The notes below the pieces were generated by a model. It ran no database searches. It was not told the DNA's origin and saw only the letters and a list, made by a program, of their open reading frames with translations. From the NCBI GenBank assembly GCA_050084985.1, contig JBITNC010000001.1, positions 11,594,001 through 11,658,000 on the forward strand: a DNA stretch of 64,000 bases, given 5' to 3'. Positions 12,255 to 25,600 of this stretch are shown piece after piece. The DNA is from Nageia nagi. Its lineage: Eukaryota > Pinophyta. Position 1 is the first letter of the stretch, and each line of letters opens with the position of its first letter. The position numbers were made by a program, and so were the translations under genes.

Positions 12255-13259
12255 TTATGTAATATCTACAATAATGACATAATTTTCCATAGCCTTACTT
12301 TCAATTTGATTAATCATTAATTCAAAAACTAAATCACCTAATTCTAATTCCTCTTCAATAACATTTATCAACATAGCTTGCTCATCTACCATTTTAATTT
12401 GAGGAAGTATTTTGGTAAGAAAACTTATTGCAGTCTCATTTACAATATTGAACATTTTATTCTTATAGGTGATTGACATGTGGGAATAATTCATAGCTAA
12501 ATACCCTCTCAATTTGAAAGTAAATTCTCTTAATAAATATAAACCAAAAATTGGAGGAAAGTTAAGTCAACAACTATTGTATCATGGATAACTAAAATTC
12601 TTGGATGTCTATGTAGCTTCACTGTGACATCCTTACTATACCAAGGGTTTTAACATTTGTGCAACTGAAGCACTCTAGTGGAATATCTGAATGTAAGTAA
12701 AGCTAATGACATCAGATATATTTTTAGGCATTACTATCATAGTAGCCCCTAAATCTATCATACAATTATGAACAATATGAATTTCTAATTCAAGAGTAAT
12801 ATAGAAAAGAGGTGGTCGATTCTTTCCCATACTTGGTAATTTAGTAGCTACATTTAGATTGCAATTCCAACCTTCATCTCCTTCATTTAGGATTAACATT
12901 GCCATCTTAAGCAAGTCAATTTATTTGGAAATATGTAATGCATTAAAATTTGAGACTCTTGATTTGATTCTCTTTAGTTCATCCACTATATTATATGGAA
13001 TATGGAAGAATAATTCTCTTTTGCATATTTTTTTCATGTAGGAATGAATAGATTCTTCTCTTTGGGCCCTAGTCAAGGATGGGAATCTAAATCTTGTGGC
13101 TACTCTCTCTTTTTCTTGATCCTTTGGAGAAGTAGAAGGATGAAAAAACTTATTTTTCTAAGACTTATTTTCCCAATGTTATTTTATCAATAACCATAAT
13201 TTACCTATGGCCTTTTTTGATGATAGCTTATAAACAAATTTATATAGGGATTGAATAGG
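12255..13259 (-). pseudogene. T1 protease and residual gag end
   Basis: Frame 12914-12675 contains PPLFYITLELEIHIVHNCMIDLGATMIVMP, the retroviral-type aspartic protease site with DSGA changed to DLGA. Frame 12512-12255 (LAMNYSHM...) continues the linker region after protease. Right of 12914 the gag end is unreadable and stops at the O LTR border at 13259. Confidence 0.7.
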
Positions 13260-16200
13260 TGTAATGCTACTTCTTATTTCTTGATAACACTTTTCAACTA
13301 TTCTTGACATCATAAACCCTAAAATTTTAGACCTATTTTTTTATTTAATTTACATACTGAATGTTCTAAAAATTGATAAGGTGATCCATATGAGCATATT
13401 AGTACTGCTAACTAGTTAGTACTCATATGGAAAGATTTCCAAATCCATTTTAGCCAATCCTAATAATGTCCTTCTAGTGTTTACTTCTCAATGCTCATCC
13501 TATTGGAAGATCCCACATGAGTGACCCCACAATTTCTTCTCATGAATATGCAACAAACATTTGGTCATATGTAGTGGTTTCCTACTAAGGGCCCATATCA
13601 CCTAAGAGAATGCTCTTGCACTAGGTTATTCATCATTTTGATTTAACCCTCCAAATCATAGGCATATACAAATTGTCCTAGGAAATATTCCTTATGAAGT
13701 GGGTAAGCATCATTACCTATGAAACATTTTTCATACTTCTATTTACTAAATTATAGGTATTATGACTAGCAGTTACCCTCATCTATTAATTGTAGTTTTA
13801 TCAACTACTACCCTCATCTGATAACCTATCAAGGATACAAGACACTAACTTACCCATAACTATTATGTAGTTTCATTATGAAGTTTTACATCTCCATACC
13901 CATATTTTAGGTAGCCATGGGTATTGGAATAATACACTAGAGTGGTTTGTATGGTTTAATAAGTTTAAAACAAGGTTATAAAAATAAACTACCCCATATT
14001 CTATTGATCCTAGAAATAATTGATCTTGGATAAATTATTAGGGTTTCTAGGTTTCATTCTTATAACAAGCATTAAAATGTCATTCTAATGTAATTCATGG
14101 TAAACAAACCCTCTTTCATTAAAAAAAAAAAAACAAATAATAAATTCATCATCATATGCAAGAAGTTTAAAATCAAAATTATTTAGGAAATCACTAGGAA
14201 TATTCAAAAGTACTATAATTTTCCCATATACATGTTGCAGCATATGAATTACTACTTTAAAGAACTTTACATGCTAGAAACTAATAACAAGCCTTGATTC
14301 AACTACTTCTAACAAGGAAGTGTGGTGTAGATTGGTCCATACTCAAGGAATATTCTTTTTGTATGTCATTTAGTGAGTTTTCATAAGAAGAGTTTGAGTA
14401 ATTTACTTTTTATTTATTTTTCCTCATCATTGAGACAACCCATAAGCTCCATTCTTGTAGACTTTAGTCGAATTTATGATAAGATTGAAGTCTATTTTAT
14501 CCTTCTAGGGTTTATCACCTAATTTATTTATCCTTAAGGATCATCTCTAAACCTTAATACTTGAGTCAAAAATTTTGTTTTTACCATAGGATATATGCAT
14601 TGTCCATAGGATTCATTTATTTTTTTCTAACCCATTCTTTTCATCAATTATTCTTATGGATATGTTTGAAGTTTGATCTATCTATGTAATATCTTTAAGT
14701 TTCCTTCATTAATTAACTATATTTAAATTAGGGATACTCCCTCCTTGTTTAATAAATTTCCATGATATCATTTATAATTAAACAACTTATGTCTATAAAG
14801 ATTATAATAAGACAAACTTAGCTTATGGATATTAGAATTGTCCCCTAGATTAATACATACTTACATCCATGACTATGGGTTTATTTTATACACTAAATTG
14901 ATGGTTATTTTAATGAGCTAAGGGTTTAGTAATAATTTGTTTGAATTAATATATAATAAATTCATGTGGGAACATTTTTGGATTCTTAATTCAATATCTA
15001 GTCAATTACCCAAGATATCATTTAAATACATTTAAGAGTACCTCATAGAGTGAATCACATCAAATACATCCCTTGGATTATTACTAATAAATTTTCATAT
15101 GAAACATAGGCTATCTTCATGATTACACAAATATAAGATGAGTGATAGCTTCATCTCAAACCCTAATTTATTTCATGATTATAACAATCTATCAAGAACT
15201 AGGGTAATCGTAATTTATACATCATGGAATATGAGACACTTAATTACATATATGTTACCTTACACACAACTTAGGTATTTACATCATATCATTTTAGAGA
15301 TATATCATTGCTAAAATTCATTAAGTCTTCATAATTTGGATGTAGCTCCTTTCCATATTCATCCTTTCATGCTCCTCCTAAGGACCCAAGGTTCATCAAT
15401 CATGCGTACTAAGAAAGGATTTTGAATAATTTAGGATCAGGAAAGACACCTTTTTGTTTTACCAAATTGCATATGATTTTAAAATATATAATATTTCATT
15501 CCATTGATTCAAATACCCTCTTTATGGACCTCATGAAGTTTTATGTTATCTCTATAACTACCTCACTTCCTTGGTCATAGGGTACAATTACATAAGAATC
15601 TTACTCAAAATAATGTTATGAACACATCATCATCATACAATAAGATTCATCATCATTTATGGTATGGTACATCCTTAAATATTGATTACCTTAATATGAT
15701 CATTTCTTATGATAATGCCATCATTATGGTTTAATTACATTCTAATAATGTTTGAACACACCATTCATTCCAACTAAGTGTTTTCCCTTCACATTTCTAT
15801 TTAGGTCATATTTTCTAATTTTATTTGTCTTGAAACCTTCCTACTATAATAAACCTATTGTAAATCCTTACAAATAATTTATAATAATAAAGGACTTCAT
15901 TTAGTGTATAATAAGGTTGAACTATGGTGCTTTGTATTTGGAAGAGGGATCCTTTTAGTGGATTCCAAAAAGTCTTTGACTTCATCAAACTAATGTCTCC
16001 ACAATCTATGCATTTATATTATTGAGTAATCAAAGGAAAACCTTAATTGGGTAAATATGTTGAAGGACCTATGTAATGTTGGTAAATACCTTGTCAATGT
16101 GAAGACTCATATCATGTACAATAATAATGAATGGCTTGAGGGAATACTTTAATAAGCATAGTCACTTTTATTGAGAATGCATTGCAAGGATTAGTGAGTA

Positions 16201-18186
16201 GTTTTAAGGATAACTTTACCACCATGAGACCTCCTAATCATGTATATGACCATACTAGTTACGGTAAGGGGACAAGTGAAATCACTTGATAAATTGATTC
16301 ATGTAAGGTGGTTTAAGGAACATGTTGTGCCTTAGAGGAGTGTATTAGAGTGGTTTATAAGCTATTTAAATAAATGTATTTCAAAAAAATAGTCTCATAA
16401 CATGTAGTGATCATCGAACATGAATCAAAAGGAAACATTAGGGGTTCCTTTAATATATGCCTTAAGAGGTGTACTCATATGGTGCAAAATGATATCAAAT
16501 ATAGTACAGACTCCAAAGTAGAGGCATTGGTTACCTCATCTATTACAAACCCATGGAATGCTATGACTACCAAATATGTGAAGTATAGGGGCAAAGAATG
16601 CCTCCACAAAATGTACTCTTCACAAACTAAAAATGAGCATAAGATATACACAAGATGAATGCATGGAAAAGGCCTATGATTTATTTTGTAACTATCCCAT
16701 TGATATGCTATTTCATGGATAGAGTAAGTGGGGAAAAAGACTCAAGATGAGTATACCATACAAATATATAATTTTCCTAAATAAAATTCTTCATTTTAAC
16801 ATCATATCATGAGCACAACAAATGGAGTATATGTAGGAGAAGTATATTATACAAGCTTGAGGATAGCTATACACAATGTCTCCCTAGAACGCTATATCAT
16901 GGATGCAAAAGGGGTTTTGTTGGAAGGTCTTGTGAGTGAAGCTGAAAGTGAATAAAGGATTATGATATACATCAATAGAGTCTCCCCATAACCTTACATG
17001 AAATAGTATAGTCAATTAGTAGTCTTTTCTAATAATATGTAAATATTTATTTGGTATGCCACATGAAATTGGTACTCGATAATTCCCAACCAATCAAATA
17101 AATGTAAAATAAGAGATTTTACCCTTATCTAACTATAAAAAGACAATGAGTACAAAACCTTCACATGTAAGAATATCAAATAAATACAATTGATATATCT
17201 TTTCAAAATACAACAAGTGTAAGACTATTACTAACAATTATATTCAATAATATTGTCATAATCCTTTATCAAGCATCTCTTTCTTCAAACATGATAAAAT
17301 AATATCAAATAAATTTATAACTTAGCTAAGCATTTTAGTATTAATATATAAAATGTAAGGGAGAGCACCTAGACTTAGGAGGAGGAGATCCCTTTCTCCA
17401 TGGGACTCTAGTTTAAGGTTTTTGGAAAGAGAAAATTAATATGTTGATATTTCCTAAGGGTTCTCCAAGTAATTATAGCTAGAGGTTTCTATAATATTTC
17501 CAAAAAAATGTGTCTAGTCATCCAAATCAATAAGTTGTGTTTGGAAGGTGTATGCATTTTAGTTTTTTAAAGAAGGTAATAATTTTGTTTGTAAGTATGG
17601 TATCATACAAAATACTTTGGACCCTTTATATTAGGTTACAAAATATCTCCAATTATTTTATGCACCTAATACAAGGAAACAAATTGTGTGGGGATACCTA
17701 CTCCATTATTTTCACAAAATGCCAAAATAACCTTATAACCTCCAAAACATGATAGCTAATCCTTTTTTTTAAACCCTAAATTTATTTTGACCCAAATTTA
17801 CTAAGATTTCTAGGTGAAAATTTCAAATTCAAATAATTGGAATATTCCTTTCATCATTTGAAAATAGTTAATCAATTTTCAAAAATGCACATCAAATTTT
17901 TAACACTCATTTTTGCCAAGGATGAACCTTCATCTTAGAAGATAAATTTATTAGTGCACAAACACACATACAACATTGAAATCGAATATCATTTGGAATA
18001 ATTATGGCATGCATCTATATGATCTACAAAGGTCAACATGGCCTATTAGTGAATCAATGCCAATCATTTCCTCACTCTTACCAATCCATTCTCATAGCCA
18101 ACTCATCCTTGGTCCCTTAGGTACTCTAACCTAACTTTCCATCTTGAATCAACTTGTAACCTGTATAATAAAATTTTGAAGCCAAC
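13260..18186 (-). mobile_element. O 3' LTR, main part
   Basis: Plus-strand start TGTAATGCTACTTC aligns with TGTAACACTACC at 49386, and the two copies then run in parallel to 15943 versus 56649 (after removing the solo LTR from the right copy). 15944-18186 has no partner because the right copy is truncated; it joins seamlessly to 36177-36305 across G1, giving an LTR of about 5.06 kb. Whether all of 15944-18186 is original LTR cannot be tested here. No coding frame of note. Confidence 0.75.
18182..18186. repeat. G1 target site duplication, left (CCAAC)
   Basis: CCAAC directly before the G1 5' LTR; the identical five bases occur at 36172-36176 directly after the G1 3' LTR. Confidence 0.85.
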
Positions 18187-19306
18187 TAATCTGAAATGGA
18201 TTTTTTGTAGTTGTAAAAAAAGGTAAGTTTTCAAGTTACCCTTTTTATTTATTTTATTATATCATGTCAAATATCTCTCTTCATGGTTCCAACACTTCAA
18301 ATGGGGAGTAAAATTGATTCTCAGATCAAAAGATATTGCAATTTAAAGTTTTGAAGAAAAAAAATAAATTTGATGATGAAATTTATAAGTGGTACCATAA
18401 TGATGACATGGTAGCCACATTAGCTCTACCATATGGACTTCCAATCAATATTCAAAATGTAGAATAAAGGTATCTAAAATATACTTACAAATTATGTGGA
18501 TACACTTGATGGAAAATCTTCAAAGTATCATGTGAAGCTTGGGTGGTGTATTTGGTAAAAAAGCCTCCCCTCAACTTTTCAAAATGCTTGGTATAGTTGA
18601 CAAGTGGAAGATATTGAGTGAAGGTGGTTTTGAAGATATTTTGGGCCTTTTATATTTTTTAGTTGATTTGGATATTTTTAGATTAGTGGTATTTTAAAAA
18701 TATTATTGAGAGATATTTTTAAAAATAGATTGTTATTTTCTCTTTAAAATAAGAAGGGAGAAATATATGTTAAAACAATGGTATCATTGTTTTACTCTCC
18801 CTTAAAAATAGGAGGGAAGATATATTCATGTGTGAGCTATTATTAAAATTTGCAACGTGGAAAATTTTATAGTTTGTAATTTGTTAAGTGGTTATTACTA
18901 ATTTGTTGGAGACTAGGTAGTGAGAAGATGAGTTGGTGACCACAATTTGGATGATCTCTATGTGTGCTAAGTCAAAAGAATTGTAGCCATAATATTTTGT
19001 AAAGTTAGCTTCCTTAATTTATAAAATGAAGACTAACCAAATTGATTTTTTTAGTGAAGTCATATTTTTTCTATTTTTGGGAAGTAAAAAAGTGAGAAGA
19101 AATTTGTAAGTGTTGTAACAAGGTGATAGACCAAAATGGATTAATACACTCCACAAAAATAAGAGAGCTTAATTGTTGGGTAATATTTTTTTTGGATTTA
19201 ATTTACTAGTTTATGTAATGTTGTGCACTTGATTATTTAATTATTTCTTTGGGAGAACAAGCAAAAGTTTTATGAATCCATTAGATAAAAATAATATTAT
19301 GGATCG
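18187..19306 (+). mobile_element. G1 5' LTR
   Basis: Aligns over its length with 35054-36171. In a stretch of about 175 bases I counted roughly 22 differences, so around 12% divergence. The first bases read TAATCT where the 3' copy keeps TGATCC. Confidence 0.85.
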
Positions 19307-19308
19307 TA

Positions 19309-19321
19309 TAGGTATCAAAGC
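19309..19321 (+). promoter_or_regulatory. G1 primer-binding site
   Basis: TAGGTATCAAAGC, close to the initiator-Met tRNA type TGGTATCAGAGC, starts two bases after the LTR end. Confidence 0.65.
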
Positions 19322-19657
19322 ATTTTTTATTATGGACATGTATTAAATCTATCTTTGCAAGGCTTTGTTTGGTGGAAATTGTATGCATGATAACCAAATC
19401 TCAAAGAAAAAGAGGTTAAGGAGAGATTATTGTAGAGAATCCTGAGATTAGATTAAGAATTTGGTTGAGGCAATAAAAAGAAGCTAGAATGGACAAAGAA
19501 AATCCATCTACCACATTGTTAAAGATTTTTCAAAAAGACTCAAGATGATCGAGGAGACATGATACTATTGCAAATTTGTAAAAGAATTAAGATGATGGAG
19601 CTAAAGGAAAAGAGAATATGATCAAAGAGAGTTCTTGAATTGAGAAAAGATTACCCT

Positions 19658-20193
19658 TGAAGCTGGAGATGAAATTTAAGCTCAAATCATTTGGAGGAGA
19701 TATGGATCTTGAAAAGCTTAACTAATGGTCTAAATAAATGGAGGCCTATTTTTGAGTCTAGAAGATTGAAAGTGATGAGGAGAAAATTGAAATAGTTACA
19801 CTAAAATTAGAGTAACATGCTCTAGTTTGAGTGGGAAGCTTATTTCTATCACTAGTTTTTAAGAAATTTCTAGTGATAAGATGGAATGCATTCAAAGAAT
19901 TATTTTGAGATCTATTATACCCACTTGGCTATCATCAAAATCAAATCATGGAGTGGTATAACTTCAAGTAGTCAAAAGGAAAACTTATTCAAGAGTACAC
20001 CACTAAATTCAATAAAAGAGCTACCTTGCTTAGTGAGTCTTTCAAATCTGATGCATGTTTATTGAAGTATGTTAGAGGCCTTCATATTTATCTTCATCAT
20101 ACCATTTTACTTTTCAAACCTACTAATATGGATGAAATACATGTTCACATACAATATCTAGAATAATGTGAAAAGTATGATCAAGAGGATTAC
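19658..20193 (+). pseudogene. G1 gag, 5' part
   Basis: One frame, reading MKFKLKSFGGDMDLEKLN, WSK, MEAYF, KIESDEEKIEIVTLKLE, then after a shift FKELF-DLLYPLGYHQNQIMEWYNFK, KGKLIQEYTTKFNKRATLL and TNMDEIHVHIQYLE. This is a Retrotrans_gag domain of the gypsy type. Stops are TAA, TAG and TGA at positions where Gln or Gly would be expected. The T2 insertion breaks it after Asp-Tyr at 20193; reading continues at 34473. Confidence 0.85.
20189..20193. repeat. T2 target site duplication, left (ATTAC)
   Basis: ATTAC is repeated at 34468-34472 immediately beyond the other end of T2. Taking one copy only, the gag frame of G1 continues without a shift, which supports the element borders. Confidence 0.85.
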
Positions 20194-22152
20194 TATTGAT
20201 CAGTATAGCATAACCTCAAAGGGTTTGGTTTGGTCATGTTCTCCATTGCCCATAATGATAGGTTCCTTGAAAGAGCAAAAGGTGGTGGGGATGCACTGGT
20301 GTTGGTTTTTTGCTCAATCTCTGATTTATAGGCTGATTCTTATCTATATTTAAGGTGAAAAGTAATAAGAAAGAAATGAAAGGATAAAGAGTTACAAGAA
20401 AGAAATAAGCAAATAAAAGGAACTAAAATAAGAAATATACAACCTAGGCAACAATCCATGGACAAGATCAAGAATAGTAATTTATCTTACACTTGGGGTC
20501 TCACAATCACAATACATAGCCATAATTTGAAAAAACCATTCACACATAACATCCACAAAAGCAAAAAATAGCCACTTTGTTGCAAGAGGGAAAAGCATTA
20601 TCTTTTGGATTATCATATGTGAATAGATCTTACAGATTTGGGCAAATTTGCTAGAATGTTTGACCCTTTTGATCTCTAAAATTTAGGTATTTATACATCC
20701 CCCCTTCTTAGGTGGTTGTGTTTCATTAATATACATAATTTATATCATTGAATGAAATAACTAAAATAGTGTTATTTACATAAATACTACAATTATGTTA
20801 AATTACATAGTTAATAAGTACCAACAACATGATTATCTAAGAATTTACAATTTCTGAATAGCCATATCCATAGAGCCACTATCCTTCTAACATGTCATTG
20901 ATTGCTCCTTCTTTAGCCTTGTAGGAAGATAGCACTATAGCTATTTGAATAATTATTTGTTTGTAAATTGATGGGTATGATTTGGTACTATGCTTTGTAG
21001 TTGCTATCTACTTCTTTGCAACCTTTATGATCTCTACTATAGATGTCAGTAATTAGAGTAATGGTGGTTGGTAAACATTATGTCAACTTGATTCAAGAAG
21101 AAACTACCATTATTATGTGGAAATGAGTTGGTATTGACACATTAATAGGGCCTTGAGGGTTAAACACTTAAGACAAAATAGACTCAAGTGTTTCTTTACT
21201 CTTACCTTTGCTTGGTAGGTTCTATTTTCTTTGTCTAAGATTTATTGATGAATAATTTAGCTCTTCTAGGACTCGCTAATTTCAAAAATTATGATGTCAT
21301 CTCTTAGAATCGAGAGGTCTATTTGATGTCTTCATAAATCTTCACCCATCATTACCTATTTTAAGGACCCATTGATTTCAATCAAAAACTATGAAATCAT
21401 CACTCAAAATTGATGGGCTCTATTTGATATCTTCATAAATCTTCACTTGCCATTGCTTGTTTTAGGACTCACTAATTTCAATCAAAAACTATGACATCAT
21501 CACTCAAAATCAATGGGCTTTATTTGATGTCTTCATAAATCTTCACTTGCCATTGCTTTTCCTAGGACCCACTAATTTCAATCAAAAACTATGACATCAT
21601 CACTTAGAATCAACAAGTTCTATTTGATGTCTTCATAAATATTCACTTTCCATTACTTATTTTAGGACCCACTCATTTTAATCAAAAACTATGACATATC
21701 ACTTAGAATCAATGGGCTCTATTTCATTTCTTCATAAATCTTCACCTACCATTGCTTATTCTAGGGCTCATTGATTTCAATCAAAAACTATAACATCATC
21801 AATCAGAATTGGTGGGTTCTATTTGATTTCTTGGATCTAAATTTATACAACTCCTTAACACTTATGTTAATAATTTCTAGATACTCTAAGGGAATGAATA
21901 TAACTCTTGAACACTTGTACTTACAATTCTTAACATTATAAGAGAAAGAAATAAGAATGAAAGGAATTGACAAGAATGAAGGAATAAAAGAATTTACAAC
22001 TCCCAAATACTTGTATTTACATCACTCCCAATCATTCTAAGGGAAAGAAAATAACTCCCAAAGACTCTTATTTACAAAACTCTCAAGCATAAAAGAATAA
22101 AGAAAAATTTTGAATTACCTTGATTTAGAGTGTAATTCTTTAAAAGAATACA
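20194..22152 (-). mobile_element. T2 3' LTR
   Basis: On the minus strand it begins TGTATTCTTTTAAAG and ends ...CTGATCAATA. It matches 32583-34467. It contains six 100-bp tandem repeats in the U3 part against five in the other LTR, which accounts for most of the length difference. N1 has similar ends (TGTATATTC... and ...AATCAATA). Confidence 0.85.
21268..21835 (-). repeat. T2 3' LTR U3 tandem array, six ~100-bp units
   Basis: Unit starts at 21268, 21365, 21465, 21565, 21665 and 21765, so the period is almost exactly 100. Each holds a plus-strand core such as TATGACATCATCAC, TATGATGTCATC or TATGAAATCATC. Both TGATGTCA and TGACATCA forms are what CpG decay of TGACGTCA would give on either strand. 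Likely an LTR enhancer array; binding is inferred, not shown. Confidence 0.85.
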
Positions 22153-22649
22153 ATCTTTTGGTGACTCTTTGGGGTCTCTACCTGTTGGAGAATGGAAGCC
22201 TCTAATTGCTACTTCTAGTAGCTTATTCAATGGTAGAATTGGTAGAGGTCTCAGCTACTAGAATTAGCTCTACTAGGAGGAATTGTTGCATTTTTTTATT
22301 TATATCTCTAAGATCTTTATAGTTAATCTACGATAAGATAGGGAATGTCTTAATTTTCACTATATCTACTCTAAGCCCTATCAAAACATTGTCTAGCCTT
22401 CCAACATGCAAAAATCTTATGATTGATTCCTAAGCCAACTCATTTATTTACTGTAAGTTTGAGATTTGCTTCTTAAAAAAGGACCATTCAAGAAATTGAT
22501 TGGTATTGGCTACCCAACTAGTAGCACTACCCTATACATTTTGTTCTTCCCATAATTTGGAAGCCTTCATCTCAATCAAGGAATTAAAGAATTTGTTAAT
22601 GAATCCTAACTCTATTATGAGATGATGCTTATCAATGTCTATGTAGAAC
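22153..22649 (-). other. T2 3' untranslated region
   Basis: Between the 3' ORF and the 3' LTR. The minus strand just before the LTR reads AAAGAGTCACCAAAAGAT, the place for the polypurine tract; N1 has the comparable TTAGAGGTCGCCATAA. Short open pieces continue from the 3' ORF but without clear sequence. Confidence 0.5.
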
Positions 22650-25600
22650 ACCAAAATTTGAAGTTCACAAATATCTTGGATCCTTCCTAGATACAACTAT
22701 CTTGATTTGGGAGTGATCGTTGCTATGTCCTTTTCCAATCAAGACCCTTAAACAGGCTTGCATTCTTTCTAAAACTATCTGCATGTATCCAAAGCTAGCT
22801 TTTGGATAGTGCTTTGAATGTGGAACTCCTTGATATCCTATATTATTTTTTTCTTTAGTATATGCAAGTGTGATAATATTATCATTTGATCTCTAACTTG
22901 GTCCACTAAGGATTTTTTGAAATTCTTTATGAGCAATAATAACTTTGCATTTTCATCAGATAAAACTTTATTTATTACAATAATAGTTTGTAGCTTAACC
23001 TCAACCTACTTAACCTTTTGAGCATCAATGACTATAGCCTAAGCTTTAGATCTTGTATTATTTGATTTGCAACATCTAACTCAGCTTTTGTTGTTATTAT
23101 GCTCTTATCAAACTCTAACTTCTACTTGTCAAGCTTTGCAATCAAGTCTTTGTTTTTATTTTACAATCCAGCTACTATTTTATCTTTAAAGGAGTAGTCT
23201 TTCTTATACTAATCTATTTTTTTGTTCAATTTTACTATCTTAGTCTCCATTGCTTGAAGACTTTTGTTGGATTTGATTGAAGTATTTACCAAGAATCTTG
23301 ACAGGTCAATTATTGATGTGCTCTACATATTTACATCAATTATAATCATGAGAGCAATGTCCAATTTCCCTTCTTTGAAAGGCATCTATGCTATTTTAAT
23401 ATCTCTTATTTCTGCAACCTTGCTCAAAATCCTTGATTCTTGCTTAGTGAGCATAAGAGACTTATTAACATGTGGTTGCCCAATCAATGGCCTCTACAAT
23501 TTGTGTAAAAAAAATTAATTTTATTTCCTCTTGTGAGGTTGTAGAAATCAAAGAATATGGAGTAGTAATTCCACTTGAAGTAGATGTCTCAACCTACTAG
23601 GTAGTCTATGACTATTAGGGAGGTGTCATGTCTTGAACTTCTATTTCTTGCTCTACCTCTTCCATGACCTTGTCTTTGCCCTTAACTTTATCCATTGGGC
23701 CAAAATCTTTCTTTTTTTCTAGATTCATCATCATGATCTTTGGTCCTCTTCCATATGCAGCTATTGTAGATCTACTAGCTCCAAGTACACTTTCCTTACT
23801 TTGTTGAATTTGAGTTTGCTCCTTTTACAAGGTTTGTTCTTGCACATGGGCTCCTTGTGTAGCACCAATATCTACATCTTAGGGCTCTCTTAACTCTTAT
23901 GTATCAAAAACTTTTACCTCTTTTGCCACTACCTTTGGAATTTCTTCTATAGCCTTTGAAGGTGAAGGCATAATCATTTATGACAATGACCTTATCACAG
24001 TGGTGGGAGGATTTTTCACAAGCTTCTCTTCTTTCTTCAAGATTAGTTATTTTTTAGCAAGGATTTGAATTTTTCTTTTCTTCTTTAGAGAAGGCTCTCG
24101 GAAGAGTTGGTAGTGTTTGAGGGATCTTGCTCTCCCTTCTTTGAAAGCTCAACCATGCTAGATAGTTGTCCTACCTATATTGGCCTTGCTCTTGTAGTAG
24201 ATTTTCCTTGAAAATGAGGAGGGAGGGGCTATCCTAACTCTAGCAAGGGATCTTTGGCATATTCAACCTCCCAATACTTGTCATATTTGAATTTCTCAAA
24301 TAATTCACTATCCATGTTATGAATTTTTGTTGTATACTCAAATTTGAATTTTGTAAAATAGTGAATTTTATTGGAACCCCACCCAAGATTTGCCAGCTGG
24401 GTGAGGACTTCTAGGTTGAGGACAAAATTTAGTGGCTTATTTTCCTAGTTTTTATACTTCCTTATTCCCTCAAGGGCCATCCAAGCCTTATTCAAGGGTG
24501 TGAACTCCCAATCAAGGTACATTTCTACTTCCTATTTAGTTTTATTTATAAAATATTTTATATGAGGTCTACTCCCATGGACAAAAGTTGGATATTTTTT
24601 ACTTAACCTTATTATTTGGGTCATTTCTCCTAAAGGGTCATACATCTATGGAACTTCCACCATATCTAATTTAAAATTTTGTACAATGAATTCAAATATA
24701 CTATCTTTACATCCTATTTCTCAAGAGTAAAATTTTTAGTAGAAGCTGTATATCTACAATAGATTTAAAATTACCTTTAGAACCATATTTGGTTTCTATG
24801 GCATAAATTTGCCTTTTCATTTCTATTGAATTCAAATAGAGGGTTGCATACTTGGGTAATAAAAAAATCTCTCAAAATACCCATACCTAATTATTATGGT
24901 GCAGTTTCTTAAGAAGTACCAATCATCGATTTTGTTTCCTGCTTATAGCTCCCTCATTGTGCTTTTGCATAGTCTATTGGGAGTTTTTTAATCAAATTTT
25001 GTACTATTATTACATAGAACTTATCCATAAACTTGTAGTAGGATCTATGCAACTTACTCAAAATTGGTACCATCAGTTGATTGGTACTGGTGTAGCATTA
25101 GAATTCATCAGCTAAACTAGCAACCCTACCTCTATACATTTGCTAAGATTTTGATGGGTGAAGAGCCACCAAAGATATGAAGAGTGTCTAAATTTTGACT
25201 TTTCAATTTTGAATAAACACCTCTTTATTTCATTGGTAATGAAAGCCAAGAAGTCATAGTAGACATAAGCCTCTATAGTATTATAAGCCATACATACCAT
25301 GGCTTCATCTACTTCAATCTAGATTTTCTTTTTTAGGATAACTACCAATACCTACAACACTTCTATATCCTTTTTTATTTCAAATAGGGCTATTTGATAG
25401 CTTGGAAAGAGTTGGGCTTTCCTACTATCTTTATATCTTTTGTTAATCTAACTCACTATTTCATCTTGATTGACATAGAAGTCATTCTTCTCCCTTTTTA
25501 AATAAATTTGTTTCTTCACATGAAAAGTCCAATCAACTAAAATAACAAATGCTTAAACAATGGAATTAGGAGAGTAATCTAGTATTACTTTAAACTTTGG

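Larger units (their letters stand above)
6700..13259 (-). mobile_element. T1: Tat-like Ty3/gypsy retrotransposon, both ends missing
   Basis: Minus-strand relics appear in the order protease (12.9 kb), RNase H (12.2 kb), RT (11.3-10.9 kb), second RNase H, integrase (9.9-8.9 kb) and a downstream sense ORF (8.6-7.8 kb). The order and the integrase wording match T2, which places both in one lineage; Tat is the best fit because that lineage is known for two RNase H domains. The gag side is cut at 13259 where the LTR of O begins, and no LTR of T1 is seen. Confidence 0.8.

Noticed and set aside
16407-16658. Plus-strand frame of 83 codons in the O LTR
   Set aside because: Chance opening in LTR sequence, with no similarity to known proteins.
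21268-21835. Regular 100-bp repeats that could suggest a CRISPR-like array
   Set aside because: The whole 100-bp unit is repeated without unique spacers, in a plant LTR, and the partner LTR has the same array.
23264-23518. Plus-strand frame of 84 codons
   Set aside because: Antisense to the T2 3' ORF, which reads better on the minus strand.
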